From the NCBI RefSeq assembly GCF_007667275.1, contig NZ_VDQT01000001.1, positions 744,001-808,000 of the forward strand: DNA of 64,000 nucleotides, read 5' to 3'. How positions within the stretch are numbered: the stretch's first letter is position 1; each line of letters opens with the position of its first letter. The position numbers and the translations under genes are program-made. Source of the stretch: Stenotrophomonas rhizophila (GTDB lineage: Bacteria > Pseudomonadota > Gammaproteobacteria > Xanthomonadales > Xanthomonadaceae). The notes below the pieces were generated by a model. It was not told the DNA's origin. It searched no databases and worked only from the letters and a program-made list of their open reading frames with translations. Positions 1-9,540 of this stretch are shown here, in pieces.

Positions 1-265
1 GCGCGGCGTCGCGCTCGACCAGGGTGGCCTGGGCGGCGCCGCGCGATATCGCCTCCAGGCCCAACGCGCCGCTGCCGGCGAACAGGTCCAGCACCCGGGC
101 CCCGCCCAGCCATGGCATCAGCCAGTTGAACAGGGTCTCGCGGACCCGGTCGCTGCTGGGCCGCAGGCCTGGTGCCAGCGGCACCGGCAATTTCGTATTG
201 CGCCATTTGCCGCCGATGATGCGGACCTGGCCGATGGCGGCCGCAGGAGAGGTACGAGGTTTCAT
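1..265 (-). CDS. rsmD: 16S rRNA (guanine966-N2)-methyltransferase RsmD, N-terminal part
   Basis: This is the first ~88 codons of a gene that runs off the left edge of the window. RsmD methylates G966 of 16S rRNA in the assembled 30S subunit using S-adenosylmethionine. The N-terminus shows the family pattern: [14 protein letters not shown], then [17 protein letters not shown], then the SAM-binding [15 protein letters not shown] motif near residues 60-74. The start is the ATG at 263-265. A SMAG repeat begins ten bases upstream, between this gene and divergent htpG. Only the N-terminal half is visible, so intactness cannot be judged. Confidence 0.9.
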   Translation of the reverse strand, partial: MKPRTSPAAAIGQVRIIGGKWRNTKLPVPLAPGLRPSSDRVRETLFNWLMPWLGGARVLDLFAGSGALGLEAISRGAAQATLVERDAA

Positions 266-274
266 CCCTGCATT

Positions 275-338
275 GTAGAGCCACGCCCTGCGTGGCTGCT
301 TTCGGACAGCGTTCCAGCCACGCAGGGCGTGGCTCTAC
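275..338. repeat. SMAG/REP palindromic pair
   Basis: Two head-to-head copies of a GTAG-type palindrome lie between divergent rsmD and htpG. The left copy begins GTAGAGCCACGCCC and the right copy ends GGGCGTGGCTCTAC, so the unit is a BIME-like dimer. Repeats of this form are known from Stenotrophomonas as SMAG elements and are thought to be mobilised by RAYT transposases; no RAYT gene is in this window. Confidence 0.9.
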
Positions 339-429
339 ATGGGGGAACCTTGAAAACCGGGTCCTGCACCCCTACCCCTTGAGCCAGCCGCCGCGCCGGG
401 CGCGGCACCGTCCAAGGAGCACTCCACCG

Positions 430-2328
430 ATGACCGAGCAGACCCGAAAAGAAACCCTGGGCTTCCAGACCGAAGTGAAGCAGCTGCTGCAGCTGATGAT
501 CCACTCGCTGTACTCCAACAAGGAAATCTTCCTTCGCGAGCTGATCTCCAACGCCGCCGACGCTTCGGACAAGCTGCGCTTCGAAGCGCTGACCCAGCCG
601 GGATTGCTGGAGAACGGCGGTGAACTGCGCATCCAGGTCAGCGTCGACCCGCAGGCGCGCACGGTGACCATCGACGACAACGGCATCGGCATGAGCCGCG
701 ACGAGGCCATCGCCCACCTGGGCACCATCGCCAAGTCCGGCACCGGCGATTTCCTGCGCCAGCTTTCCGGCGACCAGAAGAAGGATTCGCAGCTGATCGG
801 CCAGTTCGGCGTCGGCTTCTACAGCGCGTTCATCGTCGCCGACCAGGTCGATGTGTACTCGCGCCGTGCCGGCCTGCCGGCCAGCGAGGGCGTGCACTGG
901 TCCTCGCGCGGCGAAGGCGAGTTCGAGGTGGACACCATCGACAAGCCCGAACGGGGCACCCGCATCGTGCTGCACCTGAAGGACGACCAGCAGGACTTCG
1001 CCGATGCCTGGCGCCTGCGCGGCATCATCAAGAAGTACTCCGACCACATCGGCCTGCCGATCCAGATGGCCAAGGAACACCACGGCGACGACGCCCCGGC
1101 CGAGGTCGAATGGGAAACGGTGAACCGTGCCAGCGCGCTGTGGACGCGGCCACGCAGCGAGATCAGCGACGCCGAATACCAGGAGTTCTACAAGCACGCC
1201 GCGCACGACCACCAGGATCCGCTGGCCTGGAGCCACAACAAGGTCGAGGGCAAGCTGGAATACACCTCGCTGCTGTACGTGCCGGCCCATGCGCCGTTCG
1301 ACCTGTACCACCGCGACGCACCGAAGGGCCTGAAGCTGTACGTGCAGCGCGTGTTCGTGATGGACCAGGCCGAGCAGTTCCTGCCGCTGTACCTTCGCTT
1401 CATCAAGGGCGTGGTCGATTCCAACGACCTGTCGCTGAACGTGTCCCGCGAGATCCTGCAGTCCGGTCCGGTGATCGACTCGATGAAGTCGGCGCTGACC
1501 AGGCGCTGTCTGGACATGCTGGAGAAGCTGGCCAGCGACAAGCCCGAGGTCTACGCCGGGTTCTGGAAGCAGTTCGGCCAGGTACTCAAGGAAGGCCCCG
1601 CCGAAGACTTCAACAACCGCGAGAAGATCGCCGGCCTGCTGCGCTTCGCCTCGACCCATGACGCCAGCGGCGATCAGAGCGTGTCGCTGGCCGATTACCT
1701 CGGCCGCATGGTCGAAGGCCAGGACAAGATCTACTTCCTGACCGGCGACAGCCACACCCAGGTCAAGGACAGCCCGCACCTGGAAGTGTTCCGCAAGAAG
1801 GGCATCGAAGTGCTGCTGCTCACCGACCGCATCGACGAGTGGCTCATGGGCTACTTGACCGAGTTCGAGGGCAAGTCGTTCGTCGATGTCGCCCGCGGCG
1901 ACCTCGACCTGGGCGCGCTGGAAAGCGCCGAGGACAAGCAGGCGCAGGAAGCGGCGGCCAAGGACAAGCAGGGCCTGGTCGACCGGCTCAAGACCGCGCT
2001 GGGCGATGACGTGGCCGACGTCCGCGTGTCGCACCGGCTGACCGATTCGCCGGCGATCCTGGCCATCGGCGAGCAGGACCTGGGCCTGCAGATGCGCCAG
2101 ATCCTGGAAGCCAGCGGCCAGAAGGTGCCGGACAGCAAGCCGGTGTTCGAGTTCAATCCCGGCCACCCTCTGATCGGCAAGCTGGACCAGGAAGCTGATA
2201 CCGGCCGGTTCGCCGACCTCAGCCGGGTCCTGTTCGACCAGGCCGCGCTGGCGGCCGGCGACACGCTGAAGGATCCGGCGGGGTATGTGCGCCGGTTGAA
2301 CAAGTTGTTGCTGGAATTGTCGGCCTGA
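430..2328 (+). CDS. htpG: molecular chaperone HtpG (Hsp90)
   Basis: HtpG is the cytosolic bacterial Hsp90, an ATP-driven dimeric chaperone that remodels partly folded clients, often with DnaK. The 632-residue protein has the expected length. The N-terminal GHKL ATPase is clear: [12 protein letters not shown] near residue 38, DNGIGM near 84 and [11 protein letters not shown] near 126. The middle domain contains the conserved [10 protein letters not shown] stretch. The open frame extends upstream, but the ATG at 430 is chosen because AAGGAG lies ten bases before it and [20 protein letters not shown] matches Hsp90 N-termini. A tandem array of palindromes follows the stop. Confidence 0.97.
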   Translation: MTEQTRKETLGFQTEVKQLLQLMIHSLYSNKEIFLRELISNAADASDKLRFEALTQPGLLENGGELRIQVSVDPQARTVTIDDNGIGMSRDEAIAHLGTIAKSGTGDFLRQLSGDQKKDSQLIGQFGVGFYSAFIVADQVDVYSRRAGLPASEGVHWSSRGEGEFEVDTIDKPERGTRIVLHLKDDQQDFADAWRLRGIIKKYSDHIGLPIQMAKEHHGDDAPAEVEWETVNRASALWTRPRSEISDAEYQEFYKHAAHDHQDPLAWSHNKVEGKLEYTSLLYVPAHAPFDLYHRDAPKGLKLYVQRVFVMDQAEQFLPLYLRFIKGVVDSNDLSLNVSREILQSGPVIDSMKSALTRRCLDMLEKLASDKPEVYAGFWKQFGQVLKEGPAEDFNNREKIAGLLRFASTHDASGDQSVSLADYLGRMVEGQDKIYFLTGDSHTQVKDSPHLEVFRKKGIEVLLLTDRIDEWLMGYLTEFEGKSFVDVARGDLDLGALESAEDKQAQEAAAKDKQGLVDRLKTALGDDVADVRVSHRLTDSPAILAIGEQDLGLQMRQILEASGQKVPDSKPVFEFNPGHPLIGKLDQEADTGRFADLSRVLFDQAALAAGDTLKDPAGYVRRLNKLLLELSA

Positions 2329-2333
2329 GCGGC

Positions 2334-2476
2334 GTACCGACCAACGGTCGGTACCTACCGGTGATCTGCGGCGTACCGACCAACGGTCGGTACCTACCGG
2401 TCAGCCGCGGCGTGCCTGACCCTGGGTCGGTACCCGCCCTTTCGTCCGGGGTAGCGCACGACCGTTGGTCGTGCGC
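2334..2476. repeat. SMAG-type tandem array, htpG-ftsY spacer
   Basis: Two near-identical units reading GTACCGACCAACGGTCGGTA and ending in CTAC start at 2334 and 2373, a 39-base period. A degenerate third unit lies around 2412-2435, and an inverted unit starts with GTAG at 2451. Each unit is itself a palindrome centred on CCAACGG. The array fills most of the 241-base gap between htpG and ftsY, so the transcript would fold into successive hairpins. Confidence 0.85.
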
Positions 2477-2569
2477 AGGCGCCGGCAACACCGCGCCCCG
2501 CCCGCCGCTCCACGCGGGCCATACAGGCCCGGGTGGTAGCATATCCCCCTGATTTCAGCGCCGAATCCC

Positions 2570-3886
2570 ATGCTCAGTTTCTTCCGCCGCAAAAAGCCCC
2601 AGGACGCCCCGCAGGACGCGCCCAAGACCCAGCACTACACCGCTGAGGAACTGGCCGCCGCGTTCCCGTCCGCCGCCGCCGAGGCCGCACCGGTCGTACC
2701 ACCCGCCGCGCCCGCCGTCGAGCCCGCGCCCGTAGAAGCACCGGTAGCTCCGGTGGCGGCTCCGGTGGCAACGCCCGCCTTCGACGCCACCGCCCCCGTG
2801 AGCCTGCCGCCGACCCCGGCCGATGCGCCCCGCATCGAGGCCGTCCAGGCCGCGCCCGCCCCGCTCTATCCGCCGGCCCCGGTCGTGGTCGCCACCGACA
2901 TCGTGCAGGAAGCCGTGCAGCCGCTGGCCTCCCCGGCCGCCTTCGACGAGGCGGCGCCCGCCGCGCCCGGCAAGACCGGTTGGCGCGACCGCCTGCGCAA
3001 CAGCGTCATCGCGCGCAGCTTCGGCGGCTTGTTCTCGCGCAATCCCAAGCTCGACGACGACCTGCTGGATGAGCTGGAAACCGCACTGATCACCGCCGAT
3101 GTCGGCGTCGGCGCCACCACCGCGCTGGTGGAAGGCCTGCGCAGGCGCATGAAGGCACGCGAATTCGCCGACGCCCCGGCGCTGCTGAAAGCACTGCGTG
3201 CCGAGCTGATCGCGATCCTGCAGCCGGTCGCCAAACCGCTGCACATCGACCGCACGGCGAAGCCCTTCGTGATCCTCACCGTCGGCGTCAACGGGGTCGG
3301 CAAGACCACCACCATCGGCAAGCTGGCCAAGCGCTTCAAGGACGACGGCCACAGCCTGATGCTGGCCGCTGGCGACACCTTCCGCGCCGCTGCCGTGGCC
3401 CAGCTGCAGGCCTGGGGCGAGCGCAACGGCGTCGCCGTGGTCGCGCAGGGCCAGAATGCCGACGCCGCCTCGGTGGCGTTCGACGCCCTGCAGGCCGGCA
3501 AGGCCCGCGGTACCGACGTCCTCATCGCCGACACCGCCGGTCGCCTGCACACCCAGGGCGGCCTGATGAACGAGCTCGGCAAGATCCGCCGCGTGCTCGG
3601 CAAGATCGATGAAAGCGCACCGCACGAAGTGTTGATGGTCATCGACGGCACCACCGGCCAGAACGCGCTGTCCCAGCTGCGCCAGTTCCATGCCGCGGTG
3701 AATGTCACCGGCCTGGTGGTGACCAAGCTGGACGGCACCGCCAAGGGCGGCGTGGTGTTCGCGCTGGCCCGGGAATTCGGCATCCCGATCCGTTTTGCCG
3801 GTATCGGCGAGCGCCCGGAAGACCTGCGCGTCTTTGATCCGGAAGCGTTCGTGGATGCGTTGCTGCCGGAAGCGCTGGGCGGTTGA
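2570..3886 (+). CDS. ftsY: signal recognition particle receptor FtsY
   Basis: FtsY is the membrane-associated GTPase that receives ribosome-SRP complexes at the SecYEG translocon. The 438-residue protein has a long Ala/Pro/Val-rich N-terminal A region (about residues 15-135), then the NG domain. Motifs seen are the P-loop GVNGVGKTTTIGKLA near 243, DTAGRLHTQ near 322, and TKLDGTAKGG near 385. The ATG at 2570 follows the palindrome array. mutY begins on the last base of the ftsY stop codon, so the two are translationally coupled. Confidence 0.97.
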   Translation: MLSFFRRKKPQDAPQDAPKTQHYTAEELAAAFPSAAAEAAPVVPPAAPAVEPAPVEAPVAPVAAPVATPAFDATAPVSLPPTPADAPRIEAVQAAPAPLYPPAPVVVATDIVQEAVQPLASPAAFDEAAPAAPGKTGWRDRLRNSVIARSFGGLFSRNPKLDDDLLDELETALITADVGVGATTALVEGLRRRMKAREFADAPALLKALRAELIAILQPVAKPLHIDRTAKPFVILTVGVNGVGKTTTIGKLAKRFKDDGHSLMLAAGDTFRAAAVAQLQAWGERNGVAVVAQGQNADAASVAFDALQAGKARGTDVLIADTAGRLHTQGGLMNELGKIRRVLGKIDESAPHEVLMVIDGTTGQNALSQLRQFHAAVNVTGLVVTKLDGTAKGGVVFALAREFGIPIRFAGIGERPEDLRVFDPEAFVDALLPEALGG

Positions 3887-5004
3887 TGTCGCCCGCCATC
3901 GCCGACGCGTTCGTCGGCCGGCTGCTGCCGTGGTTCGACGGCCATGGCCGGCATGACCTGCCCTGGCAGCATCCGCGCACGCCGTACCGGGTGTGGTTGT
4001 CGGAAATCATGCTGCAGCAGACCCAGGTCGCCACGGTCGTTCCGTACTTCCTGAAGTTCCTGGCGGTGTTTCCGACCCTGTCCGACCTGGCCGCGGCCAG
4101 CAATGACCAGGTGATGGCGCAGTGGGCCGGGCTCGGCTACTACGCCCGTGCCCGCAACCTGCATGCCGCCGCGCAGCGCTGCGTGGACCAGCACGGCGGC
4201 GAGCTGCCACGCGATTTCGATGCACTGCATGCGCTGCCGGGGATCGGTCGCAGCACCGCCGGGGCGATCCTCAGCCAGGCGTGGAACGACCGTTTCGCGA
4301 TCCTGGACGGCAACGTCAAGCGCGTGCTCACCCGCTACCACGGCATCGAAGGCTTTCCGGGCCTGCCTGCGGTGGAAAAAGTGCTGTGGGCGCTGGCGCA
4401 GCTGCACGTGGAGCATGTGCCGGACCAGCGCTTGGCCGATTACACGCAGGCGCAGATGGACCTCGGCGCCACGGTGTGCACCCGCGCCAGGCCGGCCTGC
4501 GTGATCTGCCCGCTGCAGGACGACTGCGTGGCGCGCCGCGAAGGCCGCAGCGACCAGCTGCCCACGCCGAAGCCCAGCAAGGTCCTGCCCGAACGCGAGG
4601 CGGTGGCGCTGCTGCTGCGCGATGCGCAGGGTCGGGTACTGCTGCAGAAGCGGCCTGACACCGGCATCTGGGCGCAGCTGTGGACGCTGCCGCAGGCCGA
4701 CAGCGGCACCGCGCTGCAGGACTGGTTCGATGCGCATGTGCTCGGTTCGCTGGAAGATGCCGAGGAGCTGCCGGTGCTGCAGCACACCTTCAGCCACTAT
4801 CGCCTGCACCTGCAGATCCTGTCGCGGCGGGTCGATGGCCTGCGGGGTGACGCTCCCGCGCTGCGATGGGTCGCCGCCGCGGACCTGCCTGCACTTGGCC
4901 TGCCCGCCCCGATCCGCAAGCTGCTGGATACCGGCAGCGCCCCGCCCGTCCCCGTCGCGCGCCGTAAACTACGCGCTGCAACGCCCCCGAAAACCATCGA
5001 GTAG
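3886..5004 (+). CDS. mutY: A/G-specific adenine glycosylase MutY
   Basis: MutY removes adenine mispaired with 8-oxoguanine in base excision repair. In the 372-residue product, Glu40 (in SEIMLQQTQV) and Asp141 (in ILDGNVKRVL) are the catalytic residues. LPGIGRSTAGAI near 117 is the helix-hairpin-helix. Cys198, Cys205, Cys208 and Cys214 form the C-X6-C-X2-C-X5-C [4Fe-4S] ligand set. The C-terminal third is a NUDIX-like 8-oxoG recognition domain. I use the ATG at 3886, overlapping the ftsY TGA by one base; a TTG at 3883 is also in frame. Confidence 0.96.
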   Translation: MSPAIADAFVGRLLPWFDGHGRHDLPWQHPRTPYRVWLSEIMLQQTQVATVVPYFLKFLAVFPTLSDLAAASNDQVMAQWAGLGYYARARNLHAAAQRCVDQHGGELPRDFDALHALPGIGRSTAGAILSQAWNDRFAILDGNVKRVLTRYHGIEGFPGLPAVEKVLWALAQLHVEHVPDQRLADYTQAQMDLGATVCTRARPACVICPLQDDCVARREGRSDQLPTPKPSKVLPEREAVALLLRDAQGRVLLQKRPDTGIWAQLWTLPQADSGTALQDWFDAHVLGSLEDAEELPVLQHTFSHYRLHLQILSRRVDGLRGDAPALRWVAAADLPALGLPAPIRKLLDTGSAPPVPVARRKLRAATPPKTIE

Positions 5005-5007
5005 CCC

Positions 5008-5277
5008 ATGCCCCGCACCGTTTTCTGCCAGTACGAACAACGCGACACCGAAGGGCTCGACTTCGTGCCCTATCCCGGCGAGCTGGGCCAGCGCATCTTC
5101 AACGGCATCGGCAAGAGCGCCTGGTCCAAGTGGCTGGCCCACCAGACCATGCTGATCAACGAAAACCGGCTGTCGCCGCGCGACCCCAAGCATCGCGCGT
5201 TCCTCGAAGAAGAGCTGGAGAAGTACCTGTTCGGCGGTGGCGCCGAAGCCCCGGCGGGATTCACCCCGGAGGCGTAA
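5008..5277 (+). CDS. yggX: probable Fe(2+)-trafficking protein YggX
   Basis: An 89-residue cytosolic protein of the YggX family, linked to iron homeostasis and protection of Fe-S clusters from oxidation. Family signatures are MPRTVFC at the start (conserved Cys7), [10 protein letters not shown], and the C-terminal block ending in [11 protein letters not shown]. It begins three bases after the mutY stop, so it is probably cotranscribed; mutY itself carries an Fe-S cluster. The same mutY-yggX pairing occurs in enteric bacteria. Confidence 0.95.
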   Translation: MPRTVFCQYEQRDTEGLDFVPYPGELGQRIFNGIGKSAWSKWLAHQTMLINENRLSPRDPKHRAFLEEELEKYLFGGGAEAPAGFTPEA

Positions 5278-5281
5278 CCCG

Positions 5282-5351
5282 GTAGCGCCGGCCGTTGGCC
5301 GGCCCATGCACACCCGTCACCGCGCGATTGCCGGCCAGAGGCCGGCACTAC
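5282..5351. repeat. SMAG-type inverted pair
   Basis: GTAGCGCCGGCCGTTGGCCGGC at 5282 faces GCCGGCCAGAGGCCGGCACTAC ending at 5351. The two hairpins lie between convergent yggX and the DUF6491 lipoprotein gene and may end transcription from both sides. Confidence 0.85.
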
Positions 5352-5400
5352 GAACCGTTACGGGCCGATCGTGACCCGGATCAACCGGAGCAGGACCCGT

Positions 5401-5847
5401 TCAACCGTCGGTCCCTTCCCGCTCCTGCACCTGTGCCTGGCGCAACTCTTTTTCCGAGGCGCGCAGTGCCTTGACGTCCAGCGGGCGGATGCTGCCGATG
5501 AAGCACGGTACGGTGGGGCCCTGGTTGGGGTCTCGGATCAGCACCTTGTCGAAGCGCGCCGAGACCTGGCCAATCCGGCTGGTCAGCCCGATCGCGGTCG
5601 CATAGCTCAACCCGTAGCAAGGGCCCCGCAGCTCCAGCAGATACGCCTCGCTGGGACGCGTCCATACCGCCAACGCGCTGTCGCCGAGCTCGGCCCAGCC
5701 ATTGAGCGAGCCGAAGTAGCGCATCGCATTCTGCGGCGGGCCGGCGTGGGCGCGATACAGCTCCAGGCGTTCTTCGCTGGTCAGGCGGCCGGTGGCACAG
5801 CCGGCCAGCAGCACCCCCACGGCAATCAAGGCGATCAGGCGTTTCAT
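5401..5847 (-). CDS. DUF6491-type lipoprotein, function unknown
   Basis: A 148-residue predicted lipoprotein. The N-terminus MKRLIALIAVGVLLAGC is a lipoprotein signal peptide with the acylated cysteine at position 17. The mature part contains the pattern MRYFGSLNGWAELGDSALAVWT, a form seen in small DUF6491 proteins of Xanthomonadaceae. Two further cysteines (in RGPCYGLS and TVPCFIG) could form a periplasmic disulfide. It lies 82 bases downstream of lolD on the same strand. Its role is unknown; the family assignment is from recognition of the pattern. Confidence 0.75.
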   Translation of the reverse strand: MKRLIALIAVGVLLAGCATGRLTSEERLELYRAHAGPPQNAMRYFGSLNGWAELGDSALAVWTRPSEAYLLELRGPCYGLSYATAIGLTSRIGQVSARFDKVLIRDPNQGPTVPCFIGSIRPLDVKALRASEKELRQAQVQEREGTDG

Positions 5848-5929
5848 GGCACCTCCAGGTCGACACGCCGATCATGCACCGGCCGGGGCGCGGCCGCAGC
5901 CCCGCCCCGCCACCCGTTCAGCCGCCAGC

Positions 5930-6635
<706 letters not shown>

Positions 6636-6643
<8 letters not shown>

Positions 6644-7877
6644 AACGCAGGGCCTCGGCCGGCTGGGTGCGGGCAGCGCGCCACGCGGGGTACAGGGTGG
6701 CGAGGAAGCTCATGACCAGCGCGACCACGGTGATGATGACGATGTCCGGGGTCTGCATGTCGGTGGGCAGGCCGGTGATGTAATAGACGTCTTCGGGCAG
6801 CAGCTTGACGTTGAACACGGTCTCGATCGCGCCGAGGATGCGCTCCAGGTTCAAGGTCAGGGTGATGCCGCCGACCACGCCGAGCACGGTGCCGAAGATG
6901 CCGATCAGCGAGCCCTGCACCATGAACACCTGCATGACCCCGCCGGGGGTCAGGCCAAGCGTGCGCAGGATCGCGATGTCGGCCTGCTTGTCGGTGACCA
7001 GCATGACCTGCGAGGACACCAGGTTGAACGCACCCATGGCGATGATCAGCGAGAGCAGGATGCCCATCACCACCTTCTCCATGCGCAGCGAGTGGTACAG
7101 GTTGGCGTTCTGGCGGGTCCAGTCGCTGACCCGGTACGCGCCGCCCAGCGAGTGCGCCAGGTCGTAGCCGACGTCGAACGCCTTGTCCATGTCGTGCAGC
7201 TTCAGGCGCACGCCGGTCACCCCGTCCATGCGCAGCACGCGTTCCAGGTCGGCCATGTTGGCGTAGGCCACGCCACGGTCGATCTCGTTGTAGCCGGCCT
7301 CGAAGATGCCGCTGACGGTGAAGCGCTTCAGCCGCGGCATCGCGCCGACCGGCGTGCCCTGCACTTCGGCCAGGGTCACCAGCACGGTGTCACCGACATC
7401 CACGCCCAGCCACAGCGCCAGTTCCTGGCCCACCAGCAGGTTGTAGCTGCCTTCGGTGAGGCTGTCGAAACTGCCCTTCTTCACCTTGGTGTTGATCACC
7501 GACACCGCCGGCTCCAGCGCCGGGTCGATGCCCTGCACGATCGCGCCCTGCACGCGCGGGCCGCTGAGCATCGCCTGGATCTCGATGTACGGCGCGGCGC
7601 CGGCCACGCGCGGGTCCTTGTGGGCCACGTCGATGGTGCGCTGCCAGTCGGACATCGGCGCGCCATCGGTGGTGACCGTGGTGTGCGCGGTCATCTGCAG
7701 CAGGCGGTCGCGGATTTCCTTCTGGAAGCCGCTCATCACCGCCAGCGTGGTGATCAGCACAGTCACCCCCAGCGCGATGCCGAGGATCGAAGCCATGGAA
7801 ATGAAGGAGATGAAGCCGTTGCGACGCTTGGCCCGGAGGTAACGCAGGCCGATGGAAACGGGTATGGGTTTGAACAT
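6636..7877 (-). CDS. LolC/LolE-family lipoprotein-releasing permease
   Basis: A 413-residue inner-membrane permease of the Lol complex. It has the LolC/E layout: a transmembrane segment after [19 protein letters not shown] (near 25-45), a large periplasmic domain (about 50-270), then three C-terminal transmembrane segments with a conserved [19 protein letters not shown] loop. Only one permease gene accompanies lolD, whereas enterics have separate lolC and lolE. This fits the hybrid single-permease (LolF-type) arrangement, in which two copies would pair with LolD, but a second permease elsewhere cannot be excluded, so no symbol is given. Confidence 0.9.
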
Positions 7878-7911
7878 GCAGGTACGCCGGACAATTCAGG
7901 CTATGGTGCCA

Positions 7912-8349
7912 TCACGGACGTGAACGGGAAATGGGACGGGCCCGGATCGCCAACCGGAGCGCGCGTCGCTGCGGTGCCGGCAGCGCATCGGGCCAGAACA
8001 GGCAGGCCTGGCGGCGCCCGCCGACGCGCCAGCACAGCTGCAGCAGCGGGCCGCGGTCGTGCAGGGTCAGCGCGTCCACCGGCTGCCCGTCGACGCAGGC
8101 GGGGCTGTCCATGGCGGGGATGATGATGGCCAGGGGCCGGCGGCGGGCGTACTGCCAGCCCTGCCCTGCCGCAGTCGCGGCAGCCAGCAGGCCCAGCGGC
8201 CAACGGGCCGGCGCGGGCAGCGCGCTGGCAAACGCCACCCACGGCATCAGCGCGGCGAACAGCAGGTGCGCGGCAAGCTGCCAGCGCGAGGGGCGCCACT
8301 CAAGCCGGCAGGGCGCGGATCCGGGCGATGAGATCGCGGAGCTGGGCAT
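7912..8349 (-). CDS. ygfX: YgfX-like membrane protein
   Basis: A 145-residue protein whose position directly after sdhE and whose layout match YgfX (CptA) in enterics: a basic aromatic stretch ([10 protein letters not shown]), then two hydrophobic helices (about 25-65) and a soluble C-terminal domain. In E. coli YgfX was described as a membrane toxin acting on cytoskeletal proteins and has been linked to SdhE function. The ATG at 8349 gives a 50-base overlap with sdhE; the true start could be further in. Assignment rests on synteny and topology more than sequence identity. Confidence 0.7.
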   Translation of the reverse strand: MPSSAISSPGSAPCRLEWRPSRWQLAAHLLFAALMPWVAFASALPAPARWPLGLLAAATAAGQGWQYARRRPLAIIIPAMDSPACVDGQPVDALTLHDRGPLLQLCWRVGGRRQACLFWPDALPAPQRRALRLAIRARPISRSRP

Positions 8350-8548
8350 CGGGGCATTCCTCGTAACCCATGAACCAGCGCCACAACTTATCGTCTTCGC
8401 AGTCGAGCAGGCGCAGGAAAATCTCGCGCTCGTCGGTAGGCGCAGTGGGCCATTGGCGGTCGAGATAACGCTCGAACAACTGGTCCAGCTCGCGCATGCC
8501 GCGGCGGCAGCGCCAGCGGAGCTTCTTGAGGAGGGTGGCTTCGTCCAT
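8300..8548 (-). CDS. sdhE: FAD assembly factor SdhE
   Basis: SdhE promotes covalent attachment of FAD to SdhA. The 82-residue protein has the RRGMRELD motif (canonical RGxxE) near residue 15 and a conserved acidic/aromatic segment ([15 protein letters not shown]). The ATG at 8548 is chosen because the protein then begins [18 protein letters not shown], typical of the family. It lies 137 bases downstream of sdhB, separated by palindromic repeats, and overlaps ygfX. With the DUF1674 gene ahead of sdhC, the SDH locus carries two kinds of flavoprotein assembly factor. Confidence 0.95.
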   Translation of the reverse strand: MDEATLLKKLRWRCRRGMRELDQLFERYLDRQWPTAPTDEREIFLRLLDCEDDKLWRWFMGYEECPDAQLRDLIARIRALPA

Positions 8549-8570
8549 TTCGGGTTCCCACATATGGCAA

Positions 8571-8676
8571 AGCCACGCAGGGCGTGGCTCTACGGTTCCA
8601 ACGATTTCCGCCTGGGACACGCATGGCATGTCCCTACGCGGGTCAATCCACCGTAGTGACACGCCATGCGTGTCAC
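8571..8676. repeat. SMAG-type repeat cluster, sdhB-sdhE gap
   Basis: One SMAG copy (AGCCACGCAGGGCGTGGCTCTAC, ending 8592) is followed by a different palindrome pair: GACACGCATGGCATGTCCCTAC at about 8617, facing GTAGTGACACGCCATGCGTGTC at 8653. The cluster separates sdhB from sdhE and may lower expression of the downstream pair. Confidence 0.85.
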
Positions 8677-8685
8677 TGGCCTTCA

Positions 8686-9471
8686 TCAGGCGCGGCGCGC
8701 CATCATCAGCTTCTTGATCTCGGCGATCGCAAGCGCCGGGTTCAGGCCCTTCGGGCAGGTGCGGGCGCAGTTCATGATGGTGTGGCAGCGGTACAGCTTG
8801 AACGGGTCTTCCAGGTCATCCAGGCGCGCACCGGTGTCTTCATCGCGCGAGTCGATGATCCAGCGGTAGGCCTGCAGCAGGATCGCCGGGCCCAGGTAAC
8901 GCTCGCCATTCCACCAGTAGCTCGGGCAGCTGGTCGAGCAGCACGCGCACAGGATGCACTCGTACAGCCCGTCGAGCTTCTTGCGGTCGTCCGGCGACTG
9001 CAGGCGCTCGCGGTCCGGCGGTGCCGGGGTCTGGGTGCGGATCCACGGCTTGATCGACGCGTACTGGGCGTAGAAATGGGTCAGGTCCGGCACCAGGTCC
9101 TTGATCACGCTCATGTGCGGCAGCGGATAGATCGGCACTTCGGCCTTGCCGCAGTCGGCAATGGCGCGGGTGCAGGCCAGCGTGTTGGTGCCGTCGATGT
9201 TCATCGCGCACGAACCGCAGATGCCTTCGCGGCACGAGCGGCGGAAGGTCAACGTCGGGTCGATCTCGTTCTTGATCTTGATCAGCGCGTCCAGGACCAT
9301 CGGGCCGCAGGCGTCCAGGTCGATCTCGTACGTATCGGTGCGCGGATTGCTGTCGTCGTCGGGACTCCAGCGGTAGACCTTGAAGGTGCGCAGGTTCTTG
9401 CCACCGCTCTTGGCGGGGAAGTGCTTGCCCTTCGTGATCTTGGAATTCTTTGGCAGGGAAAACTCGGCCAT
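8686..9471 (-). CDS. sdhB: succinate dehydrogenase iron-sulfur subunit SdhB
   Basis: SdhB passes electrons from FAD in SdhA to quinone through three Fe-S clusters. All ligands are visible in the 261-residue protein: CREGICGSC plus a later Cys for [2Fe-2S], [12 protein letters not shown] for [4Fe-4S], and [14 protein letters not shown] for [3Fe-4S]. It is the last structural gene of sdhCDAB, 69 bases after sdhA. Confidence 0.97.
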   Translation of the reverse strand: MAEFSLPKNSKITKGKHFPAKSGGKNLRTFKVYRWSPDDDSNPRTDTYEIDLDACGPMVLDALIKIKNEIDPTLTFRRSCREGICGSCAMNIDGTNTLACTRAIADCGKAEVPIYPLPHMSVIKDLVPDLTHFYAQYASIKPWIRTQTPAPPDRERLQSPDDRKKLDGLYECILCACCSTSCPSYWWNGERYLGPAILLQAYRWIIDSRDEDTGARLDDLEDPFKLYRCHTIMNCARTCPKGLNPALAIAEIKKLMMARRA

Positions 9472-9540
9472 GGCTGCTCTCGTTGGCTCAGGCGGCCCGC
9501 GCCCTCAAGGCGCGGATTGCATGGTAGGCGGGGGTCGCGA

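Noticed and set aside
262..2166. Long open frame (634 codons) antisense to htpG
   Set aside because: Shadow frame in GC-rich DNA; composition is repetitive Ala/Val/His/Gln-rich and it has no domain, while the sense frame is clearly HtpG.
7912..8548. ygfX-sdhE as a stand-alone toxin-antitoxin module
   Set aside because: The pair was once labelled CptA/CptB, but here it trails the sdh operon with other SDH factors, so an assembly role explains it better.
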